Positions 18,642 to 28,400 of a DNA stretch of 64,000 nucleotides are shown one piece after another. The stretch comes from Zeaxanthinibacter sp. PT1 (GTDB lineage: Bacteria; Bacteroidota; Bacteroidia; Flavobacteriales; Flavobacteriaceae): contig NZ_JAQPCN010000001.1 of NCBI RefSeq assembly GCF_028464225.1, positions 1,426,001 through 1,490,000 of the forward strand, read 5' to 3'. How positions within the stretch are numbered: position 1 is the first letter of the stretch; each line of letters starts with the position of its first letter. The notes beneath the pieces were generated by a model. That model worked only from the letters and a program-made list of their open reading frames with translations. It did not search any database and had not been told where the DNA came from. A program made the position numbers and the translations under genes.

Positions 18642-20270
18642 TTAGTAGCCTGGGTTCTGAACCAAATTAGGATTAGAAAGCAAGGCATTAACCGGGATCG
18701 GATACAGGTTTTTGGTTTCGTCGCCAACAGCTGCAGCATCTTTAAATTCCCAGTCCCTTGTGAATTGTCCGAAACGGATCATATCATTCCTTCTCCAGAA
18801 TTCTTCATAAAGTTCTCGTCCTCTTTCCTCCAGGAGATCAGCTTCGCTGACAGATCCCAGTGGAGTAGCACCCCTGAGTACTCTTAACTCGTTCACTAAT
18901 GCAGTTGCATCACCACTGGCTCCACGAAGAATCGCTTCGGCTTTCATCAGGTGAGCATCCGAGTAACGGAAAATAATCAGGTGAGGCGTAAATCCACCAT
19001 GACGAGGATTGTACTTGATAACACGGATACCGGTGTTTTCACCGTTTCCAACTAACCCTGGCAGTGATTTAGTAAATGTAAGGTCACCCCCTGGGCGTGT
19101 TTTCAATTTAGAACCGTTATAGTCATACTGTTGTCCTAAAAGGAATCCATATCCTACGTTAGAGCCGTCGATAAACCCGTCATCGTTACCGTCAACACCG
19201 CCAACTACATTATCATCAATACCGTCATCATTGGTATCGACAAATACGGTACCACTCTGTGGTACGCCACCTCTACGCTCTTCCTGGGCTCCACCCTCAA
19301 CATTAGTGTCAGATGGACCTTCGTACATATCGTAGAATTCAGCCAGGGTAGTAAACCCGTTCCAACCACCACCAGTGATTTCCGGGGCCATGTTGTAATG
19401 GAGTGTATTCCAGATACGGTTACCTACAGCTGCAGGTCTCCACCAGATAGTCTCAGAATCAGCAGTTTCCGTAAAGATGTCGAAAAAGCCTTCTTGTAAG
19501 TCAAATCCAGCACCATTTATCTCATCAACAAGGGAAACGACCTGGTTCATGTCTCCGGTGTCAGGTGATCCTCCCGTATAAACATGTTTGTTCAGTAACA
19601 CCTTAGCTAACATATACTGAGCTGCAGCTTTACTGGCGCGTTGGGTCCCTTCCAGATTGTTGGCATTCACCACGGGTAGCCCAGCTATCGCTTCAGTAAG
19701 ATCATTGATAACAAAATCTGCAGCTTCGGCCCTGGTAAGTACTTTAGGACTAATTTCTGGTCCTTCGTCCACTTCCCTGAAGGGAACCTGTCCGAATAGG
19801 TCCATTACTACCCACATACTGAATCCGCGGATGAATTTAGCATTGGCCACTTGTTCTGCTGTAGCGTTAGATCGGGAGTCGATTACTTCCGAGGCGCGAA
19901 ATACATTCTGGTTAAACTGGTTCCATGTATTCAGGATGTACTGGTGTGACGGAGACCAGGTATGGGAATGTAAGGTTCTCCATATCCCGTTATCTCCCCA
20001 GTCTGTTCCCCTTGTAGGTACCAACAGTTCATCTGTGGATACCTCTGTAAGGGCAAAAAGGTTAGCCTGGTCGCCGAACTGGCCATTCATATCATTATAG
20101 AGCTGGTCTACCGAGCTCCCCGGGTCATTTACCCCGTCAAAACCACCTGTAGAAGTCTCGGGAAAGATTGAGTCGCTTTCCGAAATTTCGAGGTCTGTAC
20201 ATGAGAGGACAAATGCCGAAGACAAGGTCACCAACATAAGTTTCTTTAATTGTTCTCTTTTCATGATCAT
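18642..20270 (-). CDS. susD: SusD/RagB-family nutrient-binding outer-membrane lipoprotein (SusD1)
   Basis: About 542 residues with a lipobox (FVLSC). SusD proteins form a lid on the SusC barrel and bind the glycan at the cell surface. The helical TPR-like N-terminal part (ANAKFIRGFSMWVVMDLFGQVPF) and the C-terminal RYSDAHLMKAEAILRG and LLEERGRELYEEFWRRNDMIRFG segments are typical. Possible starts are ATG at 20270 or 20264; the latter gives the cleanest signal peptide (MKREQLKKLM). It lies just downstream of susC1. Which glycan it binds is not certain; the operator before susC1 suggests alpha-glucan. Confidence 0.9.
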   Translation of the reverse strand: MIMKREQLKKLMLVTLSSAFVLSCTDLEISESDSIFPETSTGGFDGVNDPGSSVDQLYNDMNGQFGDQANLFALTEVSTDELLVPTRGTDWGDNGIWRTLHSHTWSPSHQYILNTWNQFNQNVFRASEVIDSRSNATAEQVANAKFIRGFSMWVVMDLFGQVPFREVDEGPEISPKVLTRAEAADFVINDLTEAIAGLPVVNANNLEGTQRASKAAAQYMLAKVLLNKHVYTGGSPDTGDMNQVVSLVDEINGAGFDLQEGFFDIFTETADSETIWWRPAAVGNRIWNTLHYNMAPEITGGGWNGFTTLAEFYDMYEGPSDTNVEGGAQEERRGGVPQSGTVFVDTNDDGIDDNVVGGVDGNDDGFIDGSNVGYGFLLGQQYDYNGSKLKTRPGGDLTFTKSLPGLVGNGENTGIRVIKYNPRHGGFTPHLIIFRYSDAHLMKAEAILRGASGDATALVNELRVLRGATPLGSVSEADLLEERGRELYEEFWRRNDMIRFGQFTRDWEFKDAAAVGDETKNLYPIPVNALLSNPNLVQNPGY

Positions 20271-20282
20271 CAATTTTTTTGT

Positions 20283-23200
20283 TTAGAAAGTTGCGTTTAG
20301 TCCAAAAGTAACCGTTCTGGGCCTAGGGAAAGCAGTGTAGTCAATACCCGCTGTTGGAAGACCGTTCAACAGGTCTCCGGAACCGGGGTTAACACTAACT
20401 TCTGGATCCAAACCGCTGTAATCGGTAATGAGGAATAGGTTCTGCCCGGTTAATGAAAGCCTTAGGCTTTGGAACAGACCGTCTCCTGTTAGAGGCACGT
20501 TGTACGCAAGGGTTGCGTTCTGAAGCCTTACAAAATCTCCTTTTTCAAGGAAACGAGTAGATACTTCAGCCGCTGCATTTCCTGCTTCCCCACTGTCAAG
20601 TACATCATAGGTCACGTTACGTGCGTTATTGATAGCACCCGCGGTAAAGAAAGCATTTGCCGTGTTGTTATACACAGAGAATCCGAACTGACCTGCAAGG
20701 TAAGCTGAGAAATCCCAGTTGCCTACGGATACACTGGTAGATAGACCAGCAGTTACATCCGGTAAGGCATCCTCACCTACAAAGGTCTGAACGTCCCCGA
20801 TAGGCTGACCATTGGAATCAAATCCTTGAAATTCTCTCAGGTAATATGAGAAAAGGGGATAACCACCGGCAAGAATCTGTGCGAAGGCCAGGGAAAGTCC
20901 CTGTCCACGGATAGTTCCTGCGGGGATCTGTCCTCCGAAATCCTGTAATTCATTATCGTTATAAGCGATGTTAAAGGAAGTGTTCCAGTTCACATCTACG
21001 GATTGGATGATATCGTAACTGATATCGAATTCAACCCCCTGGTTGATCACCATGGCATCCAGGTTCTGGAAGAACCTTGGCTGAGGTGATGGCTGAGCAG
21101 CCTCGATATTCAGCAATAGATCGGTAGTTTCTTTACGATATACGTTTATACTACCACTAAGCCTGTCATTCACAAAGCCGTAATCCAGACCGATGTTGTA
21201 ATCCAGCGTTTCTTCCCACTTAAGGTCAGGGTTCGCGAAGGTTACCGGGGTAAGGCCGGGAGCATCTACGTTTCCGTTGTCCTGGATACCAAATCCTGCA
21301 TAACGCTCACGACGAATAAATCCGCCATAACCAAGACCTTCCTGGTTACCGGTGATACCGGCACCTAATCTCAGTTTAAGTGTACTGAAGGTATCGCCCA
21401 TGAAATCCTCTTCGCTGATCTTCCAGGCAAAAGCACCGGAAGGGAAGTATCCATACTGGTTGTTTCCACCAAACCTTGAAGAACCATCAGCCCTGATCGT
21501 GGCTGTAAAGAGGTACTTGTCTGCAATGGTATAGTTCACCCTGGCGAAGAACGACTGTAATTCGTCGGTTACATCAAAGGTATCAGCTGCCAATGATCGA
21601 ACTCCCAGTGCTCCGGGAGGGGCTATCTGGTCAGAAGCAGGAGAAGGGAATAACCTGTTTACAAATATTTGTGAGCCTCTGGAATCAAACCCGAATTGCT
21701 GGTAAGACCCGTCAATATTATTCCTGATAAGGTCTACGGTTTTTACGAGGTCGTCGCCCATAACATTCAGGTCAGTACTTCCGAACCCAAATCCTTCCGT
21801 ATTAAATCCGTTTCTTCCAAATTCCTGGTAAGAGTAACCTACCAATGCATCAATGTTGGAGTTAGAGAATTCTTTCTTAAAATTAAGCGTTCCTTCTAAT
21901 AATTTGTTTTCCACATCGATGACGTTGTACGACCCACGACCATTTCCAAACACGGTACGGTCAAGGTTCCTTGCTTTTGCGGATGCTACCGCAACTGTAG
22001 TACCCTCAGACCTGTCATAACCGGTACTTACTTTCGCAGTCAATTCCGGTGTTAACTTGTATTCTGCTGAGAAATTCAACAGCGCACGGTCAGTAGTTGT
22101 AAGGTTCTGAGTATACCTTAACATGGTGGCCGGACTTAACTGTCCGCCGGAATTGAAATCCGGATTTGTCGGCCAAGTTGGATTTGCCGAGTAAGCAGCA
22201 CCTAAAAGGTCACCACGGAATCCTGCACTACCACTTAAGGGCGCTGCCTGGTCGTTCACACGAGAACCAGTTGCCTGTAGGTTTAAGGTAAGGTTGTCAT
22301 CGAGGAATCGCTGGATCACGTTAAGCCTTGCTGTAATACGTTCCAGGTCTGATTTTTCGATTACACCAAACTGTTTTCCGTATCCGAAAGTTGCCCGGAC
22401 AGATCCACTGTTGTGAGTATTGGAATAAGAAAGGTTCTGGTTCTGTGAAGCTACCGTACGGGTAACAAAGTCTTGCCAATCCGTTCTTGCACCAAAGTTT
22501 TGTGCATTCCTGTCTCCCCCGAATTGCTCAACGGCATCAAGGAAATCATTTGGAGACAATAAGTTGTAGCGTTCTGCAGGTTTGGAGATACTAAGGCTGG
22601 AACTGAATTCGAACAGTCCACCTACTGCTCCCTTACCACTCTTGGTAGTTATGATCACAACCCCGTTAGCACCCCTGGAACCGTAAATAGCGGTTGCAGA
22701 AGCATCTTTAAGGACACTGATACTTTCAATATCTGCCGGGTTAAGGAAGTTAAGCGGGTTCCTGGAGGTCGAGGTTCCTACCCCGATGTTACCACCTGAT
22801 GGAGATGTATCATCTCCGGCCAATGGCACTCCGTCTACCACGAAAAGTGGGTTGTTGTTAGATCTTACCGAGTTAGTTCCCCTGATTCGAAGCTGAACTC
22901 CGGCTCCCGGTTCACCACTGGTCTGGGTAATCTGTACCCCTGCGGTCTTACCTTGGATAAGTTCTTCAGGAGAAGCGATAACCCCTTTGTTAAAGTCTTC
23001 CGAGGTTACTGCTGCCACCGCACCGGTTGCATCTTTAACCGTGGTAGTACCGTAACCGATGATCACCACTTCGTCTAATGCCTCGGCATCTTCTTCCAGG
23101 GTAACATCAATGGTAGACCTCCCATTTACGGGAACTTCTTGTGTCTTGTAGCCAATATAGCTTACCACGAGGATAGCATTGGCATCTACGTTGTTCAAGG

Positions 23201-23378
23201 TATAATTACCATCGAAGTCCGTTTGTGTCCCCGTAGTAGTACCCTGAACCACCACACTGGCACCTGGTAACGGGCCACTGGCATCCGTTACAGTACCTGA
23301 CACCTCTTGAGCCTCCATCAGGCCAAAGCTTAACAAAGCCCCGACCAAAAGAAAGCATTTTAGTAGTGTAATCTTCAT
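20283..23378 (-). CDS. susC: SusC/RagA-family TonB-dependent outer-membrane transporter (SusC1)
   Basis: 1031 residues. A signal peptide (to about residue 23) is followed by a carboxypeptidase-like regulatory domain (about 25-100: VSGTVTDASGPLPGASVVVQG), a TonB box-like segment (EVVIIGYGT), a plug domain (NPLFVVDGVPLAG, LKDASATAIYGSRGANGVVI) and a large barrel ending in FGLNATF. It imports oligosaccharides bound by SusD1, using TonB energy. The 350-base region upstream holds a candidate LacI-type operator, and the lacI gene is divergent. The plug sequence resembles SusC proteins I know from flavobacterial maltodextrin loci, from memory only. Confidence 0.93.
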   Translation of the reverse strand: MKITLLKCFLLVGALLSFGLMEAQEVSGTVTDASGPLPGASVVVQGTTTGTQTDFDGNYTLNNVDANAILVVSYIGYKTQEVPVNGRSTIDVTLEEDAEALDEVVIIGYGTTTVKDATGAVAAVTSEDFNKGVIASPEELIQGKTAGVQITQTSGEPGAGVQLRIRGTNSVRSNNNPLFVVDGVPLAGDDTSPSGGNIGVGTSTSRNPLNFLNPADIESISVLKDASATAIYGSRGANGVVIITTKSGKGAVGGLFEFSSSLSISKPAERYNLLSPNDFLDAVEQFGGDRNAQNFGARTDWQDFVTRTVASQNQNLSYSNTHNSGSVRATFGYGKQFGVIEKSDLERITARLNVIQRFLDDNLTLNLQATGSRVNDQAAPLSGSAGFRGDLLGAAYSANPTWPTNPDFNSGGQLSPATMLRYTQNLTTTDRALLNFSAEYKLTPELTAKVSTGYDRSEGTTVAVASAKARNLDRTVFGNGRGSYNVIDVENKLLEGTLNFKKEFSNSNIDALVGYSYQEFGRNGFNTEGFGFGSTDLNVMGDDLVKTVDLIRNNIDGSYQQFGFDSRGSQIFVNRLFPSPASDQIAPPGALGVRSLAADTFDVTDELQSFFARVNYTIADKYLFTATIRADGSSRFGGNNQYGYFPSGAFAWKISEEDFMGDTFSTLKLRLGAGITGNQEGLGYGGFIRRERYAGFGIQDNGNVDAPGLTPVTFANPDLKWEETLDYNIGLDYGFVNDRLSGSINVYRKETTDLLLNIEAAQPSPQPRFFQNLDAMVINQGVEFDISYDIIQSVDVNWNTSFNIAYNDNELQDFGGQIPAGTIRGQGLSLAFAQILAGGYPLFSYYLREFQGFDSNGQPIGDVQTFVGEDALPDVTAGLSTSVSVGNWDFSAYLAGQFGFSVYNNTANAFFTAGAINNARNVTYDVLDSGEAGNAAAEVSTRFLEKGDFVRLQNATLAYNVPLTGDGLFQSLRLSLTGQNLFLITDYSGLDPEVSVNPGSGDLLNGLPTAGIDYTAFPRPRTVTFGLNATF

Positions 23379-23470
23379 AAATTGTTGATTTTGAGTTTAG
23401 TTAATTCATTCCTAGAGTTAAACTTATGTAAAAAAAGTGTTAAAAAGCTGTGTTTTTCGAATTGATAAAG

Positions 23471-23488
23471 CACGAAATCGGTTTCGTG
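23471..23488. promoter_or_regulatory. Candidate LacI-family operator upstream of susC1
   Basis: CACGAAATCGGTTTCGTG is an 18-base inverted repeat: the 7-base arms CACGAAA/TTTCGTG match perfectly around a central CG, the geometry of LacI-family operators. It lies 93 bases upstream of the susC1 start and next to a divergent lacI-type gene. The right half and its flank (CG-TTTCGTGTT-ATAA) recur upstream of susC2. Binding is inferred, not shown. Confidence 0.6.
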
Positions 23489-23582
23489 TTAATAACTTTT
23501 AAAATTTATTAACCCCGCAAATATTCTCTGATATAATTGAGTATTTGGTTTTTTTGATGTGTGATTGTTTACGAGCTGCTAT

Positions 23583-23590
23583 CAAATATA
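23583..23590 (-). promoter_or_regulatory. Candidate susC1 promoter -7 element
   Basis: The minus strand reads TATATTTG, a perfect Bacteroidota TAnnTTTG -7 element. No good TTG -33 element lies at the usual spacing. If used, the transcript would have a leader of about 200 bases with the operator inside it, downstream of the start of transcription. Confidence 0.35.
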
Positions 23591-23728
23591 GCACTTTTTT
23601 GATTGCCTTAAGATTATCTTAATGGGCAAATCATTCGTCCATTTACTTTGATACTGTTAAAATTAGTATTTCTTTTAAGCTTGATATTTATACCTTTCAG
23701 CATCATATTCTAAATACTTCTCTTACCT

Positions 23729-24757
23729 GTGAAACGAAAAATTACACTTAAACACATTGCCAGGGAATTGGATGTTTCCATTTCTACCGTGTCCAAAGCG
23801 CTTAAGAATAGCGAAGAGATAAGCCGGGAAACCAAGGAGAAGATCCAGGCATTTGCTAAGCTTTATAATTATAAGCCTAACAATATCGCGATAAGCCTGA
23901 AGAATAAGAAAACTAAGAATATCGGGGTGATCATCCCCGATATTGTTCATCATTTTTTTACCACTGTTTTCCGGGGGATCGAGAAATATGCTAATGATAA
24001 AGGGTACAATGTGATCGTCTGTGTTTCCGATGAATCATTTGATAAGGAAGTGATCAATATGGAAATGCTGGCCAATGGGAGCATAGATGGTTTTATCATG
24101 GCACTCTCCGCCGAAACTCAGTTAAAGAACGACTTTAACCATCTTAAGCAAGTGACAGACCAGGGAATTCCCCTGGTATTGTTTGACAGGGTAACTGATG
24201 AGGTTAATTGTGATAAGGTAGTCATCGATGACCAGGCGGCTGCGCATATGGCAGTCAGTAAAATGATCGCGGATGGCAGGAAGCGTATTGCCTTGGTCAC
24301 CACGGAGAATTACCTTAATGTCAGCAGTAAAAGAGAGGATGGGTATAAGCAAGCTTTGCAAGAGCACAACATCCCTGTCAGGGAAGAACTGATCTTACGC
24401 TTACCCTACCAATATGAGGATGAGAAATTAAGCGAAGTCTTCTTTGCCACCCAGGAAGTCGATGCTGTACTTTGTGTGAACGAGATCTTTGCCATAAGGA
24501 CCATCCGCTTTCTACAGGATAACCAGTTGCAAGTACCGACAGATGTTTCCGTAATTGGCTTTACCGATGGCATACTTTCAAGACTTTCTAATCCTACCTT
24601 GAGTTCCGTAGCCCAGCACGGGGAAGAAATGGGAACTATTGCGGCCAAAATGCTGATCGATAAAGTGGAAAGTGATGTGGAAGAAGGGGATGAGCAATAC
24701 CATACAGAAGTAGTCGAGGCTACGCTGATCGAGCGGGAATCCACCCGATCATCATAA
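23729..24757 (+). CDS. LacI-family transcriptional regulator of the alpha-glucan locus
   Basis: 342 residues, GTG start. The N-terminal helix-turn-helix (ITLKHIARELDVSISTVSKAL) and hinge (YKPNNIAISLKNKKTKNIGVIIPDI) are classic LacI family. They are followed by a periplasmic-binding-protein-like sugar sensor domain (FFTTVFRGIEKYANDKGYNV, VIGFTDGILSRLSNPTLSSV). It is divergent from susC1 and convergent with the end of the second sus operon. Inverted repeats of LacI type lie upstream of susC1, susC2 and pgmB, so it probably controls all three. The inducer would be maltose, a maltooligosaccharide or a derivative; this is inferred. Confidence 0.92.
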   Translation: MKRKITLKHIARELDVSISTVSKALKNSEEISRETKEKIQAFAKLYNYKPNNIAISLKNKKTKNIGVIIPDIVHHFFTTVFRGIEKYANDKGYNVIVCVSDESFDKEVINMEMLANGSIDGFIMALSAETQLKNDFNHLKQVTDQGIPLVLFDRVTDEVNCDKVVIDDQAAAHMAVSKMIADGRKRIALVTTENYLNVSSKREDGYKQALQEHNIPVREELILRLPYQYEDEKLSEVFFATQEVDAVLCVNEIFAIRTIRFLQDNQLQVPTDVSVIGFTDGILSRLSNPTLSSVAQHGEEMGTIAAKMLIDKVESDVEEGDEQYHTEVVEATLIERESTRSS

Positions 24758-24772
24758 CCCAAATTGTAAATA

Positions 24773-25465
24773 CTATCTGACCCTGAATTGGAATACTTGT
24801 GATGCAGCGGTGTTCCCTGCTAAGTCCTTAGTAATAACCCTCCAGTAATATATTTGTCCGCTATTGACGTTTACTGACGTTGAGGTTTCCGCAGTAGTTG
24901 CTATGTCCGCTGTAGGAGGGTTCATGGTATCCAATAATACCTGGTATTCAGCAATGTCATCATCGATGTCAGTCGTGGACCAAGAAAGCGTTACGCTTCC
25001 CGGGTCTACGGCCGAACCGGAAGAAGGGGAGATCACATCAGCAGGAAAAGGAGCATGATGCGCGGTAGCCTGCCCTGCATTGTAAAACTTCCAGACAGGG
25101 CTTTCTGCTGTCTCTGAGGAAGCGGTAGCTTTAGAGATCACTTTCCAGGAATAAGGTGTGCCGCGAAGAATGGCGATGTCTAATTCGGTCTCGGAAGTGT
25201 TTGCCGTCTGTTCGCTGCCTGTTTCCAGATTAGAGATGACCAGCTGGTAACTATCCGTGTTTTCGGAGGCGTTCCACTGGAATAAGACCCGGCTTTCCGT
25301 ATCGGAGATAATACTTCCTTCCTGGCATTCTGTATTGTCTTCAGGGAATATTAGACTCGCTGCACCCGGAGGTACAACCGGCTCAGGTTTAGGTTCACTG
25401 CTATCCCCACCACTGCTGCAGGAAACGAGTAATACCGTGCAAATGCAATTGAAAAGCTTTTTCAT
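24773..25465 (-). CDS. Lipoprotein with two fibronectin type III-like domains
   Basis: 230 residues with a lipobox (LLVSC, Cys16) followed by a Gly/Ser/Pro/Glu linker (SSGGDSSEPKPEPVVPP). Two immunoglobulin-like repeats follow: residues about 38-130 (VLFQWNASENTDSYQLVIS, TPYSWKVISK) and about 140-229 (VTLSWSTTDIDDDIAEYQVL, QIYYWRVITKDLAGN). Both match FN3-type beta-sandwich spacing. It is the last gene of the second sus operon and overlaps the end of the secreted amylase gene by 4 bases. It may be an additional surface glycan-binding protein. I recognise no named family. Confidence 0.65.
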   Translation of the reverse strand: MKKLFNCICTVLLVSCSSGGDSSEPKPEPVVPPGAASLIFPEDNTECQEGSIISDTESRVLFQWNASENTDSYQLVISNLETGSEQTANTSETELDIAILRGTPYSWKVISKATASSETAESPVWKFYNAGQATAHHAPFPADVISPSSGSAVDPGSVTLSWSTTDIDDDIAEYQVLLDTMNPPTADIATTAETSTSVNVNSGQIYYWRVITKDLAGNTAASQVFQFRVR

Positions 25466-28400
25466 ATTTTGAGAAGTTTATGGAATTTTTGACCATCTTT
25501 TGTCGTAATGCCTACAAGGTAGGTCCCTTCGGCCAGGCCTGAGATATCCAGGGATATGGATGGAGACGCGGGCTGGACCGTGGTGCTTAGTTGAATCCTC
25601 CCACCCAGGTCGTAAACGTCTATCATCACTTTTTCTCCGACCAGGGATTCCTGCAGCTCCACGTTCAGTTGCTGGGCGCTCACCGGGTTAGGGTACAGGG
25701 GCGAACTACTCAGGTAAATGGTCTCGTCATAAACTCCTTGACAATCCTTATCGGTAGAAACGCTCAGTTCATTGGCTCCCCGGTCTAAGGGAAGTTCAAA
25801 ATAGCTAGCTGTGGTGGTATATTGCCTGCCATTGAGGATGATCTCATAAGTGCTACCTCCTTTAAGCTGCAGGGAAACAAATTTACTGCTGTTATTTACC
25901 TTGGAACTAACCGATAGGTCTTCGGGTTCGGTGATCTCCAGTTGATAGCATTGTTCATAACCACTCTCTGCATCCACAGTTATGCAAAGGGTATATTGGG
26001 CGGCAGACAAAGCAGTAAATACGGTCTGTTCCGTAAATCCCTGTACAAGTGTCGATGGGCCTGTTAAAGTAGCGGTATAAGCCAGGGATTGCTGGGCATT
26101 GATCGTAATGCTCCCGTTATCACTGTTCCTGCAGGTTTCGCTGGCCGTCTCTATGGTAAAGTTCCCTGCAGGCAGGTTAAAGACTACGCAGCCATTTACA
26201 TCTACCGAAGATCCTAAAGGAGTCCCGGGGCAGCTGTCAAAGCTATTTTCTACCCCGTCATGATCATCATCCGGGATGTTCTCATCCGGGAATAGTGCCG
26301 TAGGATTATTTCCGAAAATCCGGAATTCACCCGGTTGCAGGCTGATGGATTGATTACTATCCGTGACTATAAATTTACGGTTGCCATTTAAAAACTCGTA
26401 CCAAACCCCTGTTTCCTGGAATTCCGGATTTATTTGCTTTTCCTGCACCCCGAAGTTTCCAATGATTGTCACATATTTAATCTCGTCAGCGGTGGCAGAA
26501 TCAAGGGCCAGGTGGATTTTTTTCAGTCCGTCTGTACTCCCCAGGTCCAGCTCAAAATCAGAGGTTTCAAAAATCGGTTCATTGATCCTGAGTTCTATGA
26601 GGTCGGCCCAGGTATCATATATGGATTTACGTGCAGGATCGTCTGCGTATTCCCAACGGATGGGTTTATTGCCGACACGACCGTTAAAATCTATAGATAC
26701 TTCATAACCCAGCTCTCCGAATTGCCAGATCATCTTAGGCCCCGGCACCGTAAAAAAGAAGGCCCCGGCAGTTTCCATGCGTTCAAGTGCTGTGGGCAGA
26801 TCTTTAACGGAGTAATTAGCAGGCCCCGTATTCCCGAACTGCAGGTTCTTATACATCAGACGCTCCTCGTCATGGCTCTCCATATAAGAGATTGCAGATG
26901 GTCTTAGAAAACCTTTCTGGAGATGCGATACTCCTGAGAAGTCAGACTTACCGTTCTCGTGGTAGCCCAGGGTGGCTTCGTTATAAGGCTCCGTCTGTTT
27001 ATTCCATAACAAGATACCTTTCCCTTCATCTTTCCGGTATTCTGCCCATTGGATCTCTTCCTGTATTCCTCCCAGGTGTTCAAAGATCACGTAGAAGTCA
27101 GGGTCAGAAGCCCATTGGGTATCTGCATAGCCCTGTAAAACATCTACACGGTCTTGTTGCAGGTTGTTGGTACAGTTCTGGTCTGATGCTGAACAGTTCT
27201 GGGTAAACCCTTTCGTAAGATCCCATCGCATCCCATCTAGCCTGAATTCTTCGATCCAGTATTCTACGGTCTGGTTCACGTAATCCCGGGTAGCCTGGCT
27301 CTGGTGGTTGAAATCATTGAACACGCTGTAGGAATGTGTCGCTGTTGGGTTAAAGAAGGGGTTATCCGTACTGGCCTGTCCACCGGTACCTCCGTTATCG
27401 GTATTCCACATTCGGTAGTAGGGATGTTGTCCCGAAGCGTGGTTATAGACTACGTCAATGATTACGGCCATACCCCTTGCGTGCGCTTCATCCACCAATT
27501 GCTTAAGGGCATCTGCAGTTCCGTAATACTTATCCAGTGCCATGTGAAAAGCGGGGTTATACCCCCAGCTTTCATTCCCGTCAAATTCATTTACCGGCAT
27601 CAATTCGATGGCGTTGACACCTAACTCTTGTAAGTAATCCAACCTGGCCCTTACAGCATCAAAGCTATGCAGGGCATCAAAATCACGTATCAATAATTCA
27701 TAGATGACCAGGTCTGTCTTTTTAGGTTTTTCAAAGTTAGTAACCTGCCAGTTGTAAGGAGTGTCCCCGGTCCGTAGTACGGTGATTGCATGGGATTGCC
27801 CGGTGGGGTATGCGGGTAAATCAGGATAGGTGGTTTGGTCGATAAATGCGTCGTTTCCGTACCCATCCAAAACGAGGGTAGAGTAGGGATCTGCGACATT
27901 GATATCGTATTCTACGAGGTATTGAAATAAATGGTTAAACTGGGGGGTAAGGCCTGAGAGTTCTAACCAGAATTGGTCTGTAGCAGGGTCTTTCTTCATC
28001 AGGTAATCGCTGTTGACCAGCCAGTTGTTAAAATCGCCGATTACATGTACAAATTCTTTCCCCGGGGCGTAGAACACCAGGGTAGCTTTGGTAGGATCGG
28101 CTTCATCCCGATTTATACCATTCTTCAATCCGGCAGGAAGTGCTTCTTCCGTAACCGTGGGTGCGATTGCTGCGGTAAATACTTCTTCCAGGTTCTCGGA
28201 GCCGTTGGTTGCCACTAGCCGGAAGTTGGTGGTCTGGTTCACCACCTGGCTGTACGAATAAGTGTCAGTAGCGGATGCCGTATGGATAAGTACATCATCT
28301 GCATACAGGCTCCAATCCGATACTTCGGAGGTCGTAGCCTCAATGGTAAAGTTATTGCCGGCTGTAACAATGGTTAAGTCTTTAGACGGGCTTGTCAGCC

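Larger units (their letters stand above)
23379..23728. other. Divergent intergenic region, susC1 / lacI
   Basis: 350 AT-rich bases without a gene. It holds one strong inverted repeat (23471-23488, listed separately) and a minus-strand TAnnTTTG element (23590-23583). On the plus side a near match (TACCTTTC, 23691-23698) could be the lacI promoter. I see no small open frame with a convincing start here. Confidence 0.6.

Noticed and set aside
26434-26907. A 157-residue plus-strand frame
   Set aside because: It is the antisense of the secreted amylase and has no domain features.
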